DNA of 64,000 nucleotides from an uncultured Eubacteriales bacterium. GTDB taxonomy: Bacteria; Bacillota; Clostridia; Peptostreptococcales; Anaerovoracaceae. The position numbers and the translations under genes are program-made. Where the stretch lies: contig CACYQX010000001.1 in the NCBI GenBank assembly GCA_902776725.1, positions 183,853-247,852 on the forward strand. The letters run 5' to 3'. The notes beneath the pieces were generated by a model that worked only from the letters and a program-made list of their open reading frames with translations, was not told the DNA's origin and searched no databases. Below are positions 25,704 through 34,606 of the stretch, piece after piece (the stretch's first letter is position 1; the number at the start of each line of letters is the position of its first letter).

Positions 25704-26699
25704 TTAGCCTATTGTTGCTACGATAACGGCCTTGATTGTATGCATTCTGTTTTCGGCCTCGTCAAATACCTTTGACTGTGGCGAGAGGAATACTTCGTCC
25801 GTAACTTCGCGGATATCGTATTTGAGTTTTTTCTGTTCTGCAGCCATCGTAGTCTCAAAATCGTGGAATGAAGGCAGGCAGTGCATGAAGATGCAATCCG
25901 GATTTCCTGTCTTCTTCATCATTTCCTTTGTTACCTTGAAAGGTGTGAGGAGCTTAACTCTGCTCGGGATTTCTTTTTCTTCGCCCATGGAAGCCCAAAC
26001 GTCAGCATAGATTACGTCTGCGCCCTTGAGTGACTTCGGATCGGAACTGATTTCGATCTTTCCGCCTGTTTGCTTTGCAACTTCCTTGGCAGCCTTTACG
26101 GCTTCCTTGTCGAGTTCCTTTTCGAGAGCCTTTGGTCCGTAAGCAACATAGTGCATTCCCATCTTGGCGCAGCCGTACATCCAAGCATAGCTCATATTGT
26201 TTCTGATGTCGCCGGAGAATACCACTTTAACTTTGTTGAGCGGCTTTGCAACATGCTCTTCTATCGTCATAAGGTCAGCCAAAATCTGTGTCGGGTGGTC
26301 AACGTCTGTGAGACCGTTCCATACGGGAACACCTGCATTTGCAGCGAGTTCCTCAACTACGCTATGCTTAAATCCTCTGTACTCGATACCGTCATAGAAT
26401 CTTCCGAGAACCTTTGCTGTGTCGGCGATGGTTTCTTTCTTGCCCATCTGGGAGCTTCCGGAATCAAGGAAGGTAACTCCGCCGCCTTCGTCCATAGCCG
26501 CAACCTCAAAGGCGCAACGTGTTCTTGTCGAATTCTTTTCGAACAGGAGAACGATGTTCTTACCCTTGAGAAGGTCGTTATGGATTCCGGCTCTCTTCTT
26601 GGCCTTGAGGTCGTGAGCCAGATCCAAAAGATACCTGATTTCGGTTGGTGTGAAATCCATCAGTGTGAGGAAATGTCTTCCCTTAAGATTAACTGCCAT
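25704..26699 (-). CDS. arcB: Ornithine carbamoyltransferase
   Basis: 331 residues. Carbamoyl-phosphate site STRTR (57-61), DHPTQ (134-138) and ornithine/HCLP motif near 270. Lying 29 bases after arcA, it most likely acts catabolically, splitting citrulline into ornithine and carbamoyl phosphate for ATP synthesis. No carbamate kinase (arcC) or antiporter (arcD) is in the window. Shine-Dalgarno AAAGGAG. Confidence 0.95.
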   Translation of the reverse strand: MAVNLKGRHFLTLMDFTPTEIRYLLDLAHDLKAKKRAGIHNDLLKGKNIVLLFEKNSTRTRCAFEVAAMDEGGGVTFLDSGSSQMGKKETIADTAKVLGRFYDGIEYRGFKHSVVEELAANAGVPVWNGLTDVDHPTQILADLMTIEEHVAKPLNKVKVVFSGDIRNNMSYAWMYGCAKMGMHYVAYGPKALEKELDKEAVKAAKEVAKQTGGKIEISSDPKSLKGADVIYADVWASMGEEKEIPSRVKLLTPFKVTKEMMKKTGNPDCIFMHCLPSFHDFETTMAAEQKKLKYDIREVTDEVFLSPQSKVFDEAENRMHTIKAVIVATIG

Positions 26700-26728
26700 T
26701 TATTTATCTCCTTTCGCATTATACGAAC

Positions 26729-27949
26729 TTATAAATCTTCTCTGTTTACCGGACACGACATGCAGCGCGGGCCGCCTCTTCCCCTCGAGAGTTCCGAGCT
26801 CGGCATCGTTAGAACCGTGATGCCGGCTTTGTCGAGAAGGTCGTTTGTCACATGGTTTCTCTCGTAGGTGATTACCTTTCCCGGAGCGATCGCGAGAGTG
26901 TTTGAACCGTCGTTCCACTGCTCTCTCTGGGCTGCCATCGGATCGTCCCCGCCGCACCTAAGAAGCTTAACCGCCGGAAGTCCCAGGACGCTCTTTAGAA
27001 TATTCGGTAGAGTGTCCGCCATCGAATTAAATTTGACTTCGCCCTTTCCGTTTGGAATCATCTCAAATACTCTTAGCGGATCTTCTATCTCGGGATGAAT
27101 GGTGAACTTATCGTAGTCAACCATGGTGAATACCGTATCGAGATGCATGAAGGCTCTTGACTTTGGTATCTCGAGAACGATTACTTTCTTGAACTGACCG
27201 CCGCCCAAAAGATTATTCGCAAATCTTTCGATTGCCGCTGCTGTCGTTCTCTCGCTTAATCCTATTGCGACCGTTTCTTTATTAAGAACCAGTACGTCCC
27301 CGCCCTCTATGGAGTATTCCATATCGTAGTCGTACCAGAGCTGATCGCTCTCGTCCGCAAAGTCGCGATTGTACTGATACATATATTTGAGAAGGATCGA
27401 TTCTCTTCTTCTGGCATCCGTATGCATGTGATGAATATTGATTCCGTCACCGACGCACGCGCCCGGATCTCTCGTAAAGTAGAGGTTCGGCATCGGATCC
27501 ATATAGAACGGATATGATATCGAAATAAAATCAGCAAAGGAGCCCGACTCGAACTTCGGAACCTCCTCCTTGGTAACTCCGGAAATAATTTTTCCGATCA
27601 TCTCCTTCGTCTCCATGCCGTTTAGATAATCAAAGATAGCCTCTTTGTCCGCCTGCGAAAAAAGTTGACTCTCATCGATTACTTCTTTTATAAATTTCTC
27701 TTTGATCTGTGGGTTGGCTAGGGCTTTTGCCGTCTCGTCGATATAATAGATAACCTCTGCGCCGTTTTCCGTAAGGAGCTTGGCAAAAGCATCGTGCTCC
27801 TTCTGCGCAATTTCAAGATAAGGGATATCATCAAAAAGGAATCTTTCAAAATTCCCGGGGACCAGGTTTTCTACCTCGGGTCCAATGCGATGCAGGAGAA
27901 CTTTGTTAAGCTTTCCTATCTCGGAATAATTGTGAATTCCAGAGCTCAT
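26729..27949 (-). CDS. arcA: Arginine deiminase
   Basis: About 406 residues. Hydrolyses arginine to citrulline and ammonia, first step of the arginine deiminase pathway. Guanidino-binding and catalytic elements are visible: FTRDPG near 165, MHLDTVFTM (catalytic His) near 275, and the C-terminal GGPRCMSCP with the nucleophilic Cys about 11 residues from the end. The ATG is preceded by AAAGAGAGG; a GTG two codons upstream is an alternative. The coordinate of the start may be off by a base from hand counting. Promoter and a candidate ArgR site lie upstream at 28037-28096; arcB follows. Confidence 0.95.
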   Translation of the reverse strand: MSSGIHNYSEIGKLNKVLLHRIGPEVENLVPGNFERFLFDDIPYLEIAQKEHDAFAKLLTENGAEVIYYIDETAKALANPQIKEKFIKEVIDESQLFSQADKEAIFDYLNGMETKEMIGKIISGVTKEEVPKFESGSFADFISISYPFYMDPMPNLYFTRDPGACVGDGINIHHMHTDARRRESILLKYMYQYNRDFADESDQLWYDYDMEYSIEGGDVLVLNKETVAIGLSERTTAAAIERFANNLLGGGQFKKVIVLEIPKSRAFMHLDTVFTMVDYDKFTIHPEIEDPLRVFEMIPNGKGEVKFNSMADTLPNILKSVLGLPAVKLLRCGGDDPMAAQREQWNDGSNTLAIAPGKVITYERNHVTNDLLDKAGITVLTMPSSELSRGRGGPRCMSCPVNREDL

Positions 27950-28036
27950 GAGCACCTCTCTTTCTTACCCTTCCAGCTTTGATTTTATCACGTGTATAAA
28001 TGCAGGTAAACCGCTATTTTTCAACGAAAACCAAAT

Positions 28037-28064
28037 ATTATATCAATGCGTAATCTCGCACAAA
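28037..28064 (-). promoter_or_regulatory. Promoter for arcAB
   Basis: Minus strand TTTGTG (28059-28064), 16 bases, TATAAT (28037-28042) with TGA before it (extended -10). Leader of about 80 bases. Confidence 0.6.
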
Positions 28065-28078
28065 TATACGGAAAAATA

Positions 28079-28096
28079 CTTGTTTATATATACAAA
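28079..28096 (-). promoter_or_regulatory. Candidate ArgR/AhrC box
   Basis: TTTGTATATATAAACAAG on the minus strand fits 16 of 18 positions of the ARG-box consensus TNTGNATWWWWATNCANA. It sits about 15 bases upstream of the -35, where an activator would bind. AT-rich context means chance matches are possible. Confidence 0.4.
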
Positions 28097-28125
28097 TTCG
28101 CGCGGTTTTGCTTTACCAAACAAAA

Positions 28126-28147
28126 CCGCCGCGATTGCTCGCGGCGG
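28126..28147 (-). terminator. Intrinsic terminator after the M32 genes
   Basis: CCGCCGCGA-GCAA-TCGCGGCGG, 9-bp perfect stem, followed by TTTTGTTT on the minus strand. A second hairpin (GCGGTTTTG/CAAAACCGC) overlaps its 3' arm. Confidence 0.85.
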
Positions 28148-28162
28148 CAGGTGTATTTTAGT

Positions 28163-29668
28163 CTACAGACCGTAGATTTCGGTGTATTTATCCTCGAGAT
28201 ACTTTACGTAATAGTCGATGCTAAAGGGTTCTCCGTCTAGCGCCAGCTTCAGTACCTCCTGCGGTGTTTTGCTGCTTCCGTATTTCCAGATATGCTCGCG
28301 GTTCCACTCGTTAATAGGCGCAAAATCGCCCTTCTCGATGCATGAATATACATCCACGCTCTCCTTCATCTTTGCGAGGAACTGGGCGCCGTACGCCGAC
28401 CCTATCGCATATGAAGGGAAATATCCTATGAGCGCGTCCGACCAATGCACATCCTGAAGCACACCGCGCGTATCATTGGGAACATCTACGCCGAGATATT
28501 CCTTGTAGAGCTTGTTCCATTCGGACGGAAGGTCTTTGATCTCGACTTCACCATGGAAGATTTTCTTTTCAAGCTCGTATCTGACGAGTACGTGAAGCGC
28601 ATATGTAACTTCGTCTGCCTCCGTTCTTACGAACGACGGCTGTACTTTGTTTACAGCCTTGTATAGGTCGTCTGCGGTTACATCCGCGAACTTCTCCGGC
28701 CAAAGTTCCTTCATCTTCGGAAGAATCAGACTTATAAATTCCTTGCTTCTACCTAGTATGTTTTCATAGAACCTGCTCTGGCTTTCGTGAACGGCCATAG
28801 AAACTCCGCCATCCAGTTCGGTATATACAAACTCATCGCTCGAGCCAGTATCATAAAGCGCATGCCCGCCCTCGTGAATAACGCTGTACATTGACGAACC
28901 AACGCAGTCTCTGTAGTAATGCGTCGTAATTCTTTCGTCGAGATGCGATCCGAGGCTTGTCGTAAACGGATGCTCGGTGGTCGCAAATCCGACGTGGTCT
29001 TTATCGAGCCCTATTACATCCATTAGATAATGCGCGAAATCCTCCTGCGTCCTTTCGGAAAAGTCTCCCCTGATGCAGCTGTCATCAACCTGGGGTTTCT
29101 CGGCTATCCTTCTGATCAAAGGAACTATCTTCTCTTTGATTCCGCCAAAGAATTCTTCACAGAATTCCATGGTTAGCCCTTCTTCAAATTCGTTAAGCCA
29201 AAAATCGTATGGATCCATATCGGGATCTACGTAGGCGGCGAACTTCTTTACCGTCGCAAAAATCTTTTCCAGATAAGGCGCGAAGTGTCCGAAATCGTTA
29301 TTGGCCTTTGCCTCTCTCCATGCCTCGCCCGACTCAACGAGAACACGCTCATGCTCTATATACTCATCCATGGGAATGCTTCTCATGAATCTGAGCCTGC
29401 GGCTAAGAAGCCATACCATGCGCCTCTCATTATCGCTAAGCTCATCCCGGTGTTCCTGCAGGAAGTCCAGAACCTCAATGTATTCCTCGCTCGTCGCAAA
29501 TTTGTAGATGTCTTCACTCAGAATTGCGAGGGTGTGCGCTCTGTTTGCCGCAGTTTTAGCCGGAGCGGTGGTCTGTCCGTCGAAGGAAAGTAGCGACGTC
29601 ACATGTCCGTATGCGCTTGCCTTCGCCTGCATTTGTAAGATGGTCTCTCTTGCTGTATTTAGATCCAT
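28163..29668 (-). CDS. M32 family metallocarboxypeptidase (active)
   Basis: 501 residues, the usual M32 (TaqCP/PfuCP) size. Zinc site HEGGH at 265-269 with the third ligand in HESQSR (Glu295); HPF and DERIT segments near 233-247 and the C-terminal QDVHWSD region are all conserved. Releases C-terminal amino acids from peptides in the cytosol. It is the last gene of a likely operon SPFH, M32-like, M32 and is followed by a strong terminator. The gene upstream is a diverged copy lacking the catalytic Glu. Start has AGAGGT 10 bases upstream. Confidence 0.93.
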   Translation of the reverse strand: MDLNTARETILQMQAKASAYGHVTSLLSFDGQTTAPAKTAANRAHTLAILSEDIYKFATSEEYIEVLDFLQEHRDELSDNERRMVWLLSRRLRFMRSIPMDEYIEHERVLVESGEAWREAKANNDFGHFAPYLEKIFATVKKFAAYVDPDMDPYDFWLNEFEEGLTMEFCEEFFGGIKEKIVPLIRRIAEKPQVDDSCIRGDFSERTQEDFAHYLMDVIGLDKDHVGFATTEHPFTTSLGSHLDERITTHYYRDCVGSSMYSVIHEGGHALYDTGSSDEFVYTELDGGVSMAVHESQSRFYENILGRSKEFISLILPKMKELWPEKFADVTADDLYKAVNKVQPSFVRTEADEVTYALHVLVRYELEKKIFHGEVEIKDLPSEWNKLYKEYLGVDVPNDTRGVLQDVHWSDALIGYFPSYAIGSAYGAQFLAKMKESVDVYSCIEKGDFAPINEWNREHIWKYGSSKTPQEVLKLALDGEPFSIDYYVKYLEDKYTEIYGL

Positions 29669-29683
29669 TTATTTCAACCTCTT

Positions 29684-31183
29684 CTACAGATTGTATACGC
29701 CTCTATATCTTTCCTTTAGATACTCTATATGCTCTTCTCCATCGATTGAAACCTTAACAAACTTGCTCATGAGTTCGCCCGATGTATAGATGCCGCCGTG
29801 CTTCCAAATCTTCTCACGATTCCATTCGTTCATGGGTTTGAAATCGCCCTTTGCTACACATTCCTCGATGTCCAATGTCTCGTCCATCTTTCTTGCGATA
29901 CCGAAACCATAGGCGTTTCCGATTACGTATGTCGGGAAATAACCTATTGCGCCGAACGGCCAATGTATATCCTGAAGAACGCCAGCCCTATAGTTTGGAA
30001 CGTCAACATTGAGATACTTCTTATACAGTTCTTTCCACGCTCCCGGAAGATCCTTAACCAAAAGATCCTTTCTTATCAGCGCTTTCTCGAGCTCGTATCT
30101 TACAAGTGTGTGAAGCGGGAATGTAAGCTGATCCGCATCTATTCTTATTAGGCCCGGTTTTGCTTTGTTAACCGACCTATAGATATCTTCCACACTGTGA
30201 TCCTTTGTATAGTCCGGGAAGAGTTCGCAGAGCTCAGGATAGATATATTCTATAAAGGTGCGGCTCTTTCCGATTATGTTCTCATAAAAATATCCCTGGC
30301 TCTCGAGTATAACCATTGATGCTATTCCGTCGAGCGCTGTATATGCCAGGTTGTCAGCCTGCCCTATATCACAAAGGATATGCCCAATGCCGTGAAGCAT
30401 TGAATAGAGCGATGATGTGAAATCCGTCCTGACAAACTTTGTTATTATTCTCTCGTCGAAATGTGAACCGAGCTGCGTTGTAAACGGATGGTCAGCAGTA
30501 GCAAAGCCAACGCGATCCATATCTACGCCGAGAAGCTCCATCAGGTAGAATGCAAGGGCTTCTTGACTCTGCGCGGAGAAGTCGCCGTGTATCTCTTCTA
30601 TCTCAACTCCCGATTCCACGATTTCCTGAACCAGTGGCGGAAGCGCCTCTCTTACTCGATTGAAAATCATATCGCAGGTAGCGACTTCGAGACCTTCTTC
30701 ATAATTGGAAAGCCAATACTGATAAGGATCCGCATCGGGGTTGTCCAAGAGAGCAAAATGCCTGGACACATCAAATATCTGTTCCAGATAAGGCGCGACA
30801 GCATCAAAGTTATCGTCCTCTCTGGCACCATGCCAAGCATCCTGCGCTGCGGCAAGCAGATTCTCGTATCTAACATACTCGTCGACAGGAATATTTTTTC
30901 TCCTGTTGTAATCCCTGAGCATATATTCAACCGCTCTACGCTCGTTTACGGTAAGCTCGTATTTGTTGTCCTCGAGATAATGCAGAAGATCCATGGTCTC
31001 CGGACCGATAGAAAGTCTTATTATCTCTTCGTTTAAAACCGAAAGCGATTGCGAACGATTCTCCAACGTGCCCGGCGGGGCCGTCGTCTCTCCATCCAGA
31101 TAGATTAGCGACGTGGCATGCTTAAATGCGCTTATCCTCTTTTGTAAATTTGAAAAGTCAACTCTGGCTTGTTCAAGTTTCAT
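29684..31183 (-). CDS. M32-like pseudoenzyme (HGIGH instead of HExxH)
   Basis: 499 residues, colinear with the neighbouring M32 carboxypeptidase along its whole length. The catalytic motif reads HGIGH (264-268): both zinc His remain but the general-base Glu is Gly. HESQSR has become LESQGY, keeping the third zinc ligand Glu294 but losing His and Arg, and substrate-site VRTEADE is IRIDADQ. The frame is open and otherwise well conserved (HPFTT, FDERI, LQDIHWP), so it is maintained, probably as a non-hydrolytic partner or binder. Lies 15 bases upstream of the active copy; Shine-Dalgarno AAAGGAAAAGGA. Confidence 0.9.
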   Translation of the reverse strand: MKLEQARVDFSNLQKRISAFKHATSLIYLDGETTAPPGTLENRSQSLSVLNEEIIRLSIGPETMDLLHYLEDNKYELTVNERRAVEYMLRDYNRRKNIPVDEYVRYENLLAAAQDAWHGAREDDNFDAVAPYLEQIFDVSRHFALLDNPDADPYQYWLSNYEEGLEVATCDMIFNRVREALPPLVQEIVESGVEIEEIHGDFSAQSQEALAFYLMELLGVDMDRVGFATADHPFTTQLGSHFDERIITKFVRTDFTSSLYSMLHGIGHILCDIGQADNLAYTALDGIASMVILESQGYFYENIIGKSRTFIEYIYPELCELFPDYTKDHSVEDIYRSVNKAKPGLIRIDADQLTFPLHTLVRYELEKALIRKDLLVKDLPGAWKELYKKYLNVDVPNYRAGVLQDIHWPFGAIGYFPTYVIGNAYGFGIARKMDETLDIEECVAKGDFKPMNEWNREKIWKHGGIYTSGELMSKFVKVSIDGEEHIEYLKERYRGVYNL

Positions 31184-31221
31184 TCTAATTCCTTTTCCTT
31201 TCGCGCGTAGCGCTTTATTTT

Positions 31222-32268
31222 TTAATGGTTTTCTTCGACGCTACGCTTGATTTCAGCGGTTGTCTGGGCCGCCTGTTTTCCGCCCGCAGAAGTTTCTTCA
31301 CTTATACACGGATCTACATCGAGAGGTTTTCTCTCAGGTTCCGAATGGTCGATCGGTGTATGGTCTCCGATACCGAGAGTCTCTCCAATTACGCCTACCT
31401 TGGAAACGAGCTCTGCAATATCCGACGGCATATAGATCTTTGTTGCGCGTCCGTTTGCAACAGACTTGAGCGCATCGAGACCTTTGTATTTAAGAACTTC
31501 TTCGTTGATATTTGCTTCTTTGATTCTCTTGAGACCTTCAGCCTCTGCCTGTGCAACGAGCTCTATGGACTTGGCTTGACCTTCTGCGATAGCAATCTTT
31601 GCTTCCTTCTCGGCTTCGGCTGCGAGAACCTTTGCTTCTTTGTCACCCTTTGCTCTCGATACTACGGCCTCCTGGTGAGCCTGTGCCTCGAGTACTGTCT
31701 GACGACGTTCACGCTCAGCTCTCATCTGCTTGGTCATTACCTCTTCTATTTCGCGAGGCGGTGTGATGTTCTTAAGCTCTACTCTCGTAACCTTGATTCC
31801 CCAAGCATCCGTCGCCTGGTCTAAGATTACTTCGAGCTGGCTGTTTATCTTATCACGCGATGTGAGAGTCTGGTCGAGTTCCATGCTACCTATGATGTTA
31901 CGGAGCGTCGTCGCGGAAAGATTCTGAAGACCCGCAATCGGATTCTCAACTCCGTAGGTATAGAGCCTCGGATCAAAAACTTTTGCAAAGACAACAGAGT
32001 CTATGCTTACGGATACGTTATCCTTGGTGATTACGGGCTGTGGCGGGAAGTCGAGCACCTGCTCCTTAAGAGAAATCTTTCTGACAACCCTCTCCACGAT
32101 TGGCAGCTTTAGATGAAGTCCGGCTCCCCAAGTCGTTTTATATTTACCTAAGAATTCAATAATATATGCTTGTTCCTGCGGTACGATGCGAAGACACATA
32201 GATAGAACTACCGCAATTAAGATAACTATGACGATAATAGTAATGAGCGCAATTATTCCTCCCGGCAT
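31222..32268 (-). CDS. SPFH/stomatin-like membrane protein (QmcA/HflC-like)
   Basis: 348 residues from the ATG at 32268 (AAAGGAG 7 bases upstream). One N-terminal TM segment (~4-28), SPFH/Band 7 domain (~30-200, with IVPQEQAYIIEFLGKY), then a long Ala/Glu/Lys-rich coiled coil (~190-265) and an acidic, disordered tail. Such proteins form ring-like membrane scaffolds that often organise or restrain proteases. Being first in an operon with two M32 peptidase genes is suggestive, but a direct link is inference. Confidence 0.9.
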   Translation of the reverse strand: MPGGIIALITIIVIVILIAVVLSMCLRIVPQEQAYIIEFLGKYKTTWGAGLHLKLPIVERVVRKISLKEQVLDFPPQPVITKDNVSVSIDSVVFAKVFDPRLYTYGVENPIAGLQNLSATTLRNIIGSMELDQTLTSRDKINSQLEVILDQATDAWGIKVTRVELKNITPPREIEEVMTKQMRAERERRQTVLEAQAHQEAVVSRAKGDKEAKVLAAEAEKEAKIAIAEGQAKSIELVAQAEAEGLKRIKEANINEEVLKYKGLDALKSVANGRATKIYMPSDIAELVSKVGVIGETLGIGDHTPIDHSEPERKPLDVDPCISEETSAGGKQAAQTTAEIKRSVEENH

Positions 32269-32333
32269 AGCATTTCTCCTTTCAAGATTTGTCGGCAAAG
32301 ATTCGCCGCTGTGGTTATAAAGTCAACAGTTTG

Positions 32334-32362
32334 ATTATACCATATCGGCCATCGGAATTGAA
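32334..32362 (-). promoter_or_regulatory. Promoter for SPFH-M32 operon
   Basis: Minus strand TTCAAT (32357-32362), 17 bases, TATAAT (32334-32339) with TGG before it. Confidence 0.65.
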
Positions 32363-32406
32363 TTGTAAATGGCGACTTTAGTGGCCAATATTTCCAAAAT
32401 TTAGGC

Positions 32407-32444
32407 AAAAAAACACCCCCGACCAATCATTCTTGTTCGGGGGG
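32407..32444 (-). terminator. Intrinsic terminator of the nucleoside transporter operon
   Basis: CCCCGAACAA and TTGGTCGGGG arms (one mismatch) followed by seven T residues on the minus strand, 35 bases past the last permease gene. Confidence 0.85.
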
Positions 32445-32478
32445 CACCACATATACTATTGGTTGGGCACGGAAGTCC

Positions 32479-33477
32479 TTAGCGATCTTCTCTGAAATAC
32501 GGGAGTCCGAGGCTTTCGGGCGGCTGGTTCTCGCGCTTGTTCCTCATGCTCGTGATGATGAGAACGATGATCGTAACCAGGTAAGGAAGCATCTTGTAGA
32601 GTTCCTTCACCGCCAGGTCCATGCCGGTCGGGATGAAGAGATAGAGTATGAAGAGTCCGCCAAAGAGTATCGACGAGAACACGCCCACGTTTGGTCTCCA
32701 GATTGTGAAGATTACGAGAGCGAGCGCAAGCCATCCTCTGTCTCCGAATGCGTCGTTTGACCATACTCCTGACGCGTAGTCCATTACGTAATAGAGTCCG
32801 CCAAGACCTGCGATCATGCATCCCGCGCATGTCGCAAAGTATTTATACTTTGTTATATTGATTCCCGCAGCATCTGCAGTCGCGGGGTTTTCTCCTACCG
32901 CTCTAAGCTGAAGTCCGGTCTGCGTTCTGTTCAGGAAGTACGCCGCAGCAAATGCGATTATTATCGCGATATAAGCCAGGAATCCGTACGAAAGAAATAC
33001 TTTTCCGAACCAACCGAGCTTGCTTGCGAACGGAAGCGCTTTGCTGAAGTAATTGCTTGTCGCCGAAAGTGCGATCGACGGCACCTGCGCCCCTGTAATC
33101 TTAATCAGAGAACCTCCAAAGAAGTTTCCAAAGCCCACGCCAAAGGTCGTCATTGCAAGGCCGGTTACGTTTTGATTTGCTCTCAATGTAACTGTCAGGA
33201 AGCAGTACAGAATACCCATCAGAAGCGATCCGACGAGACAGCATACGAGCGGAATCATAATTGCCAAAAATGCATTCATATTGGCTGCAGAACCACATGC
33301 CCTTTCATAGAGGAATGCACCGATAACCCCGCTGATTCCTCCAACATACATTACGCCCGGGAGACCCAGGTTCAAATTACCCGACTTTTGGGTAATGGTC
33401 TCACCCGTGCACCCATAGAGCAAAGGAATACTCTGCATGACCGCTCTGGGGATGAATGATACGAGGAAGTTAAACAT
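32479..33477 (-). CDS. ABC transporter permease, nucleoside importer (NupQ/YufQ-like)
   Basis: 332 residues, about nine TM segments, BPD_transp_2 family. Contains QKSGNLNLGLPG near the N-terminus and GENPATADAAGINI in a cytoplasmic loop, features of the second permease of BMP-type purine nucleoside importers. Its start overlaps the previous permease gene by 8 bases. Terminates the operon. Confidence 0.88.
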   Translation of the reverse strand: MFNFLVSFIPRAVMQSIPLLYGCTGETITQKSGNLNLGLPGVMYVGGISGVIGAFLYERACGSAANMNAFLAIMIPLVCCLVGSLLMGILYCFLTVTLRANQNVTGLAMTTFGVGFGNFFGGSLIKITGAQVPSIALSATSNYFSKALPFASKLGWFGKVFLSYGFLAYIAIIIAFAAAYFLNRTQTGLQLRAVGENPATADAAGINITKYKYFATCAGCMIAGLGGLYYVMDYASGVWSNDAFGDRGWLALALVIFTIWRPNVGVFSSILFGGLFILYLFIPTGMDLAVKELYKMLPYLVTIIVLIITSMRNKRENQPPESLGLPYFREDR

Positions 33478-34606
33478 TCTGCCCCTCCTTTCTCTCGGAT
33501 TCCGATAGTGCGGAACCGGCCTTGCGAATATGCAATCTATAGTTTATGAAGAATTCACTTCCGATTATGAAGAAGAGAATTATTCCGGTCAGTATATCTC
33601 CAAACGAATGGTTGAGTCCGTAAATGGTTGAAATTTCACTCGCGCCGCGTCCTAGGAATACCAGAAGGAATGAACTTAATACCATTCCTATCGGATTGAA
33701 TTTGGCGAGCCACGCAACCATTACCGCTGTGAACCCTCTTCCTCCTGCGATTGTTGTCGTAATCGTATGATCCGTTCCTCCCACGAGGAGAAGTCCCGCA
33801 AGACCGCAAATCGCACCGGAAAGCAGCATCGTTCTTATAATTACCTTCTCGACTTTGATTCCGACATAGCGCGCCGTGTTTTGGCTTTCGCCGACTACGG
33901 TAAGCTCATAGCCGTGCTTGCTGTATTTTAGATATACATACATCGCCACGGTTAAAATCGCGATGATCAAAATATTTAAAAGATATTTATACGGACCAAT
34001 CTGCGGAAGCCATCCGGCTTCTGTGTTTTGATTTATGATTCCGATTTTTCCTGAGCCCTTTGGAACTTCCCAGAAGATAACAAAGTATGCAACAAGCTGA
34101 GTTGCAACATAGTTCATCATAAGCGTGAACAACGTTTCGTTTGTATTCCATCTCGCCTTGAAGATCGCCGGTATTACCGCCCAAATTGCAGCTGCGCCGA
34201 TCGAAGCGACTATCATCATGAGAATCAAAACACCGTTTGGAATTTTGTCGCCAAAGAGAATCATGCACGCCGCCGCAGCAAGTCCTCCGATTAGGATCTG
34301 ACCTTCCCCGCCGAGATTCCAGAACTTCATTTTGAATGCCGGAGTAAGCGCCAGCGATACGCAAAGCAGCATCGCGATTTCCTGTCCGAGTATCCACAGT
34401 TTTCTCGGTGTTCCGAAAGCCCCCGTAAACATCGTCTTATATACGCTGATTGGGTTTAATCCCGTGAGCATCGTCGTTATAACACCGCATACTACGAGCG
34501 CAATAATAATCGCAATAATTCTTATTCCCCATGACTTTCCAAAGCCCACATCCGTACGCTTGGATATTCTTACAAGAGGTTCCCGATCTTTATGCATCAG
34601 CTTCAC
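33470..34606 (-). CDS. ABC transporter permease, nucleoside importer (NupP/YufP-like)
   Basis: 378 residues, polytopic, BPD_transp_2 family, partner of the downstream permease. Carries NLGGEGQILIGG and GESQNTARYVGIKV, typical of the first permease in BMP-type importers. Overlaps the ATPase gene by 17 bases and the second permease by 8, so all three are coupled. Confidence 0.88.
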   Translation of the reverse strand: MKLMHKDREPLVRISKRTDVGFGKSWGIRIIAIIIALVVCGVITTMLTGLNPISVYKTMFTGAFGTPRKLWILGQEIAMLLCVSLALTPAFKMKFWNLGGEGQILIGGLAAAACMILFGDKIPNGVLILMMIVASIGAAAIWAVIPAIFKARWNTNETLFTLMMNYVATQLVAYFVIFWEVPKGSGKIGIINQNTEAGWLPQIGPYKYLLNILIIAILTVAMYVYLKYSKHGYELTVVGESQNTARYVGIKVEKVIIRTMLLSGAICGLAGLLLVGGTDHTITTTIAGGRGFTAVMVAWLAKFNPIGMVLSSFLLVFLGRGASEISTIYGLNHSFGDILTGIILFFIIGSEFFINYRLHIRKAGSALSESERKEGQNV

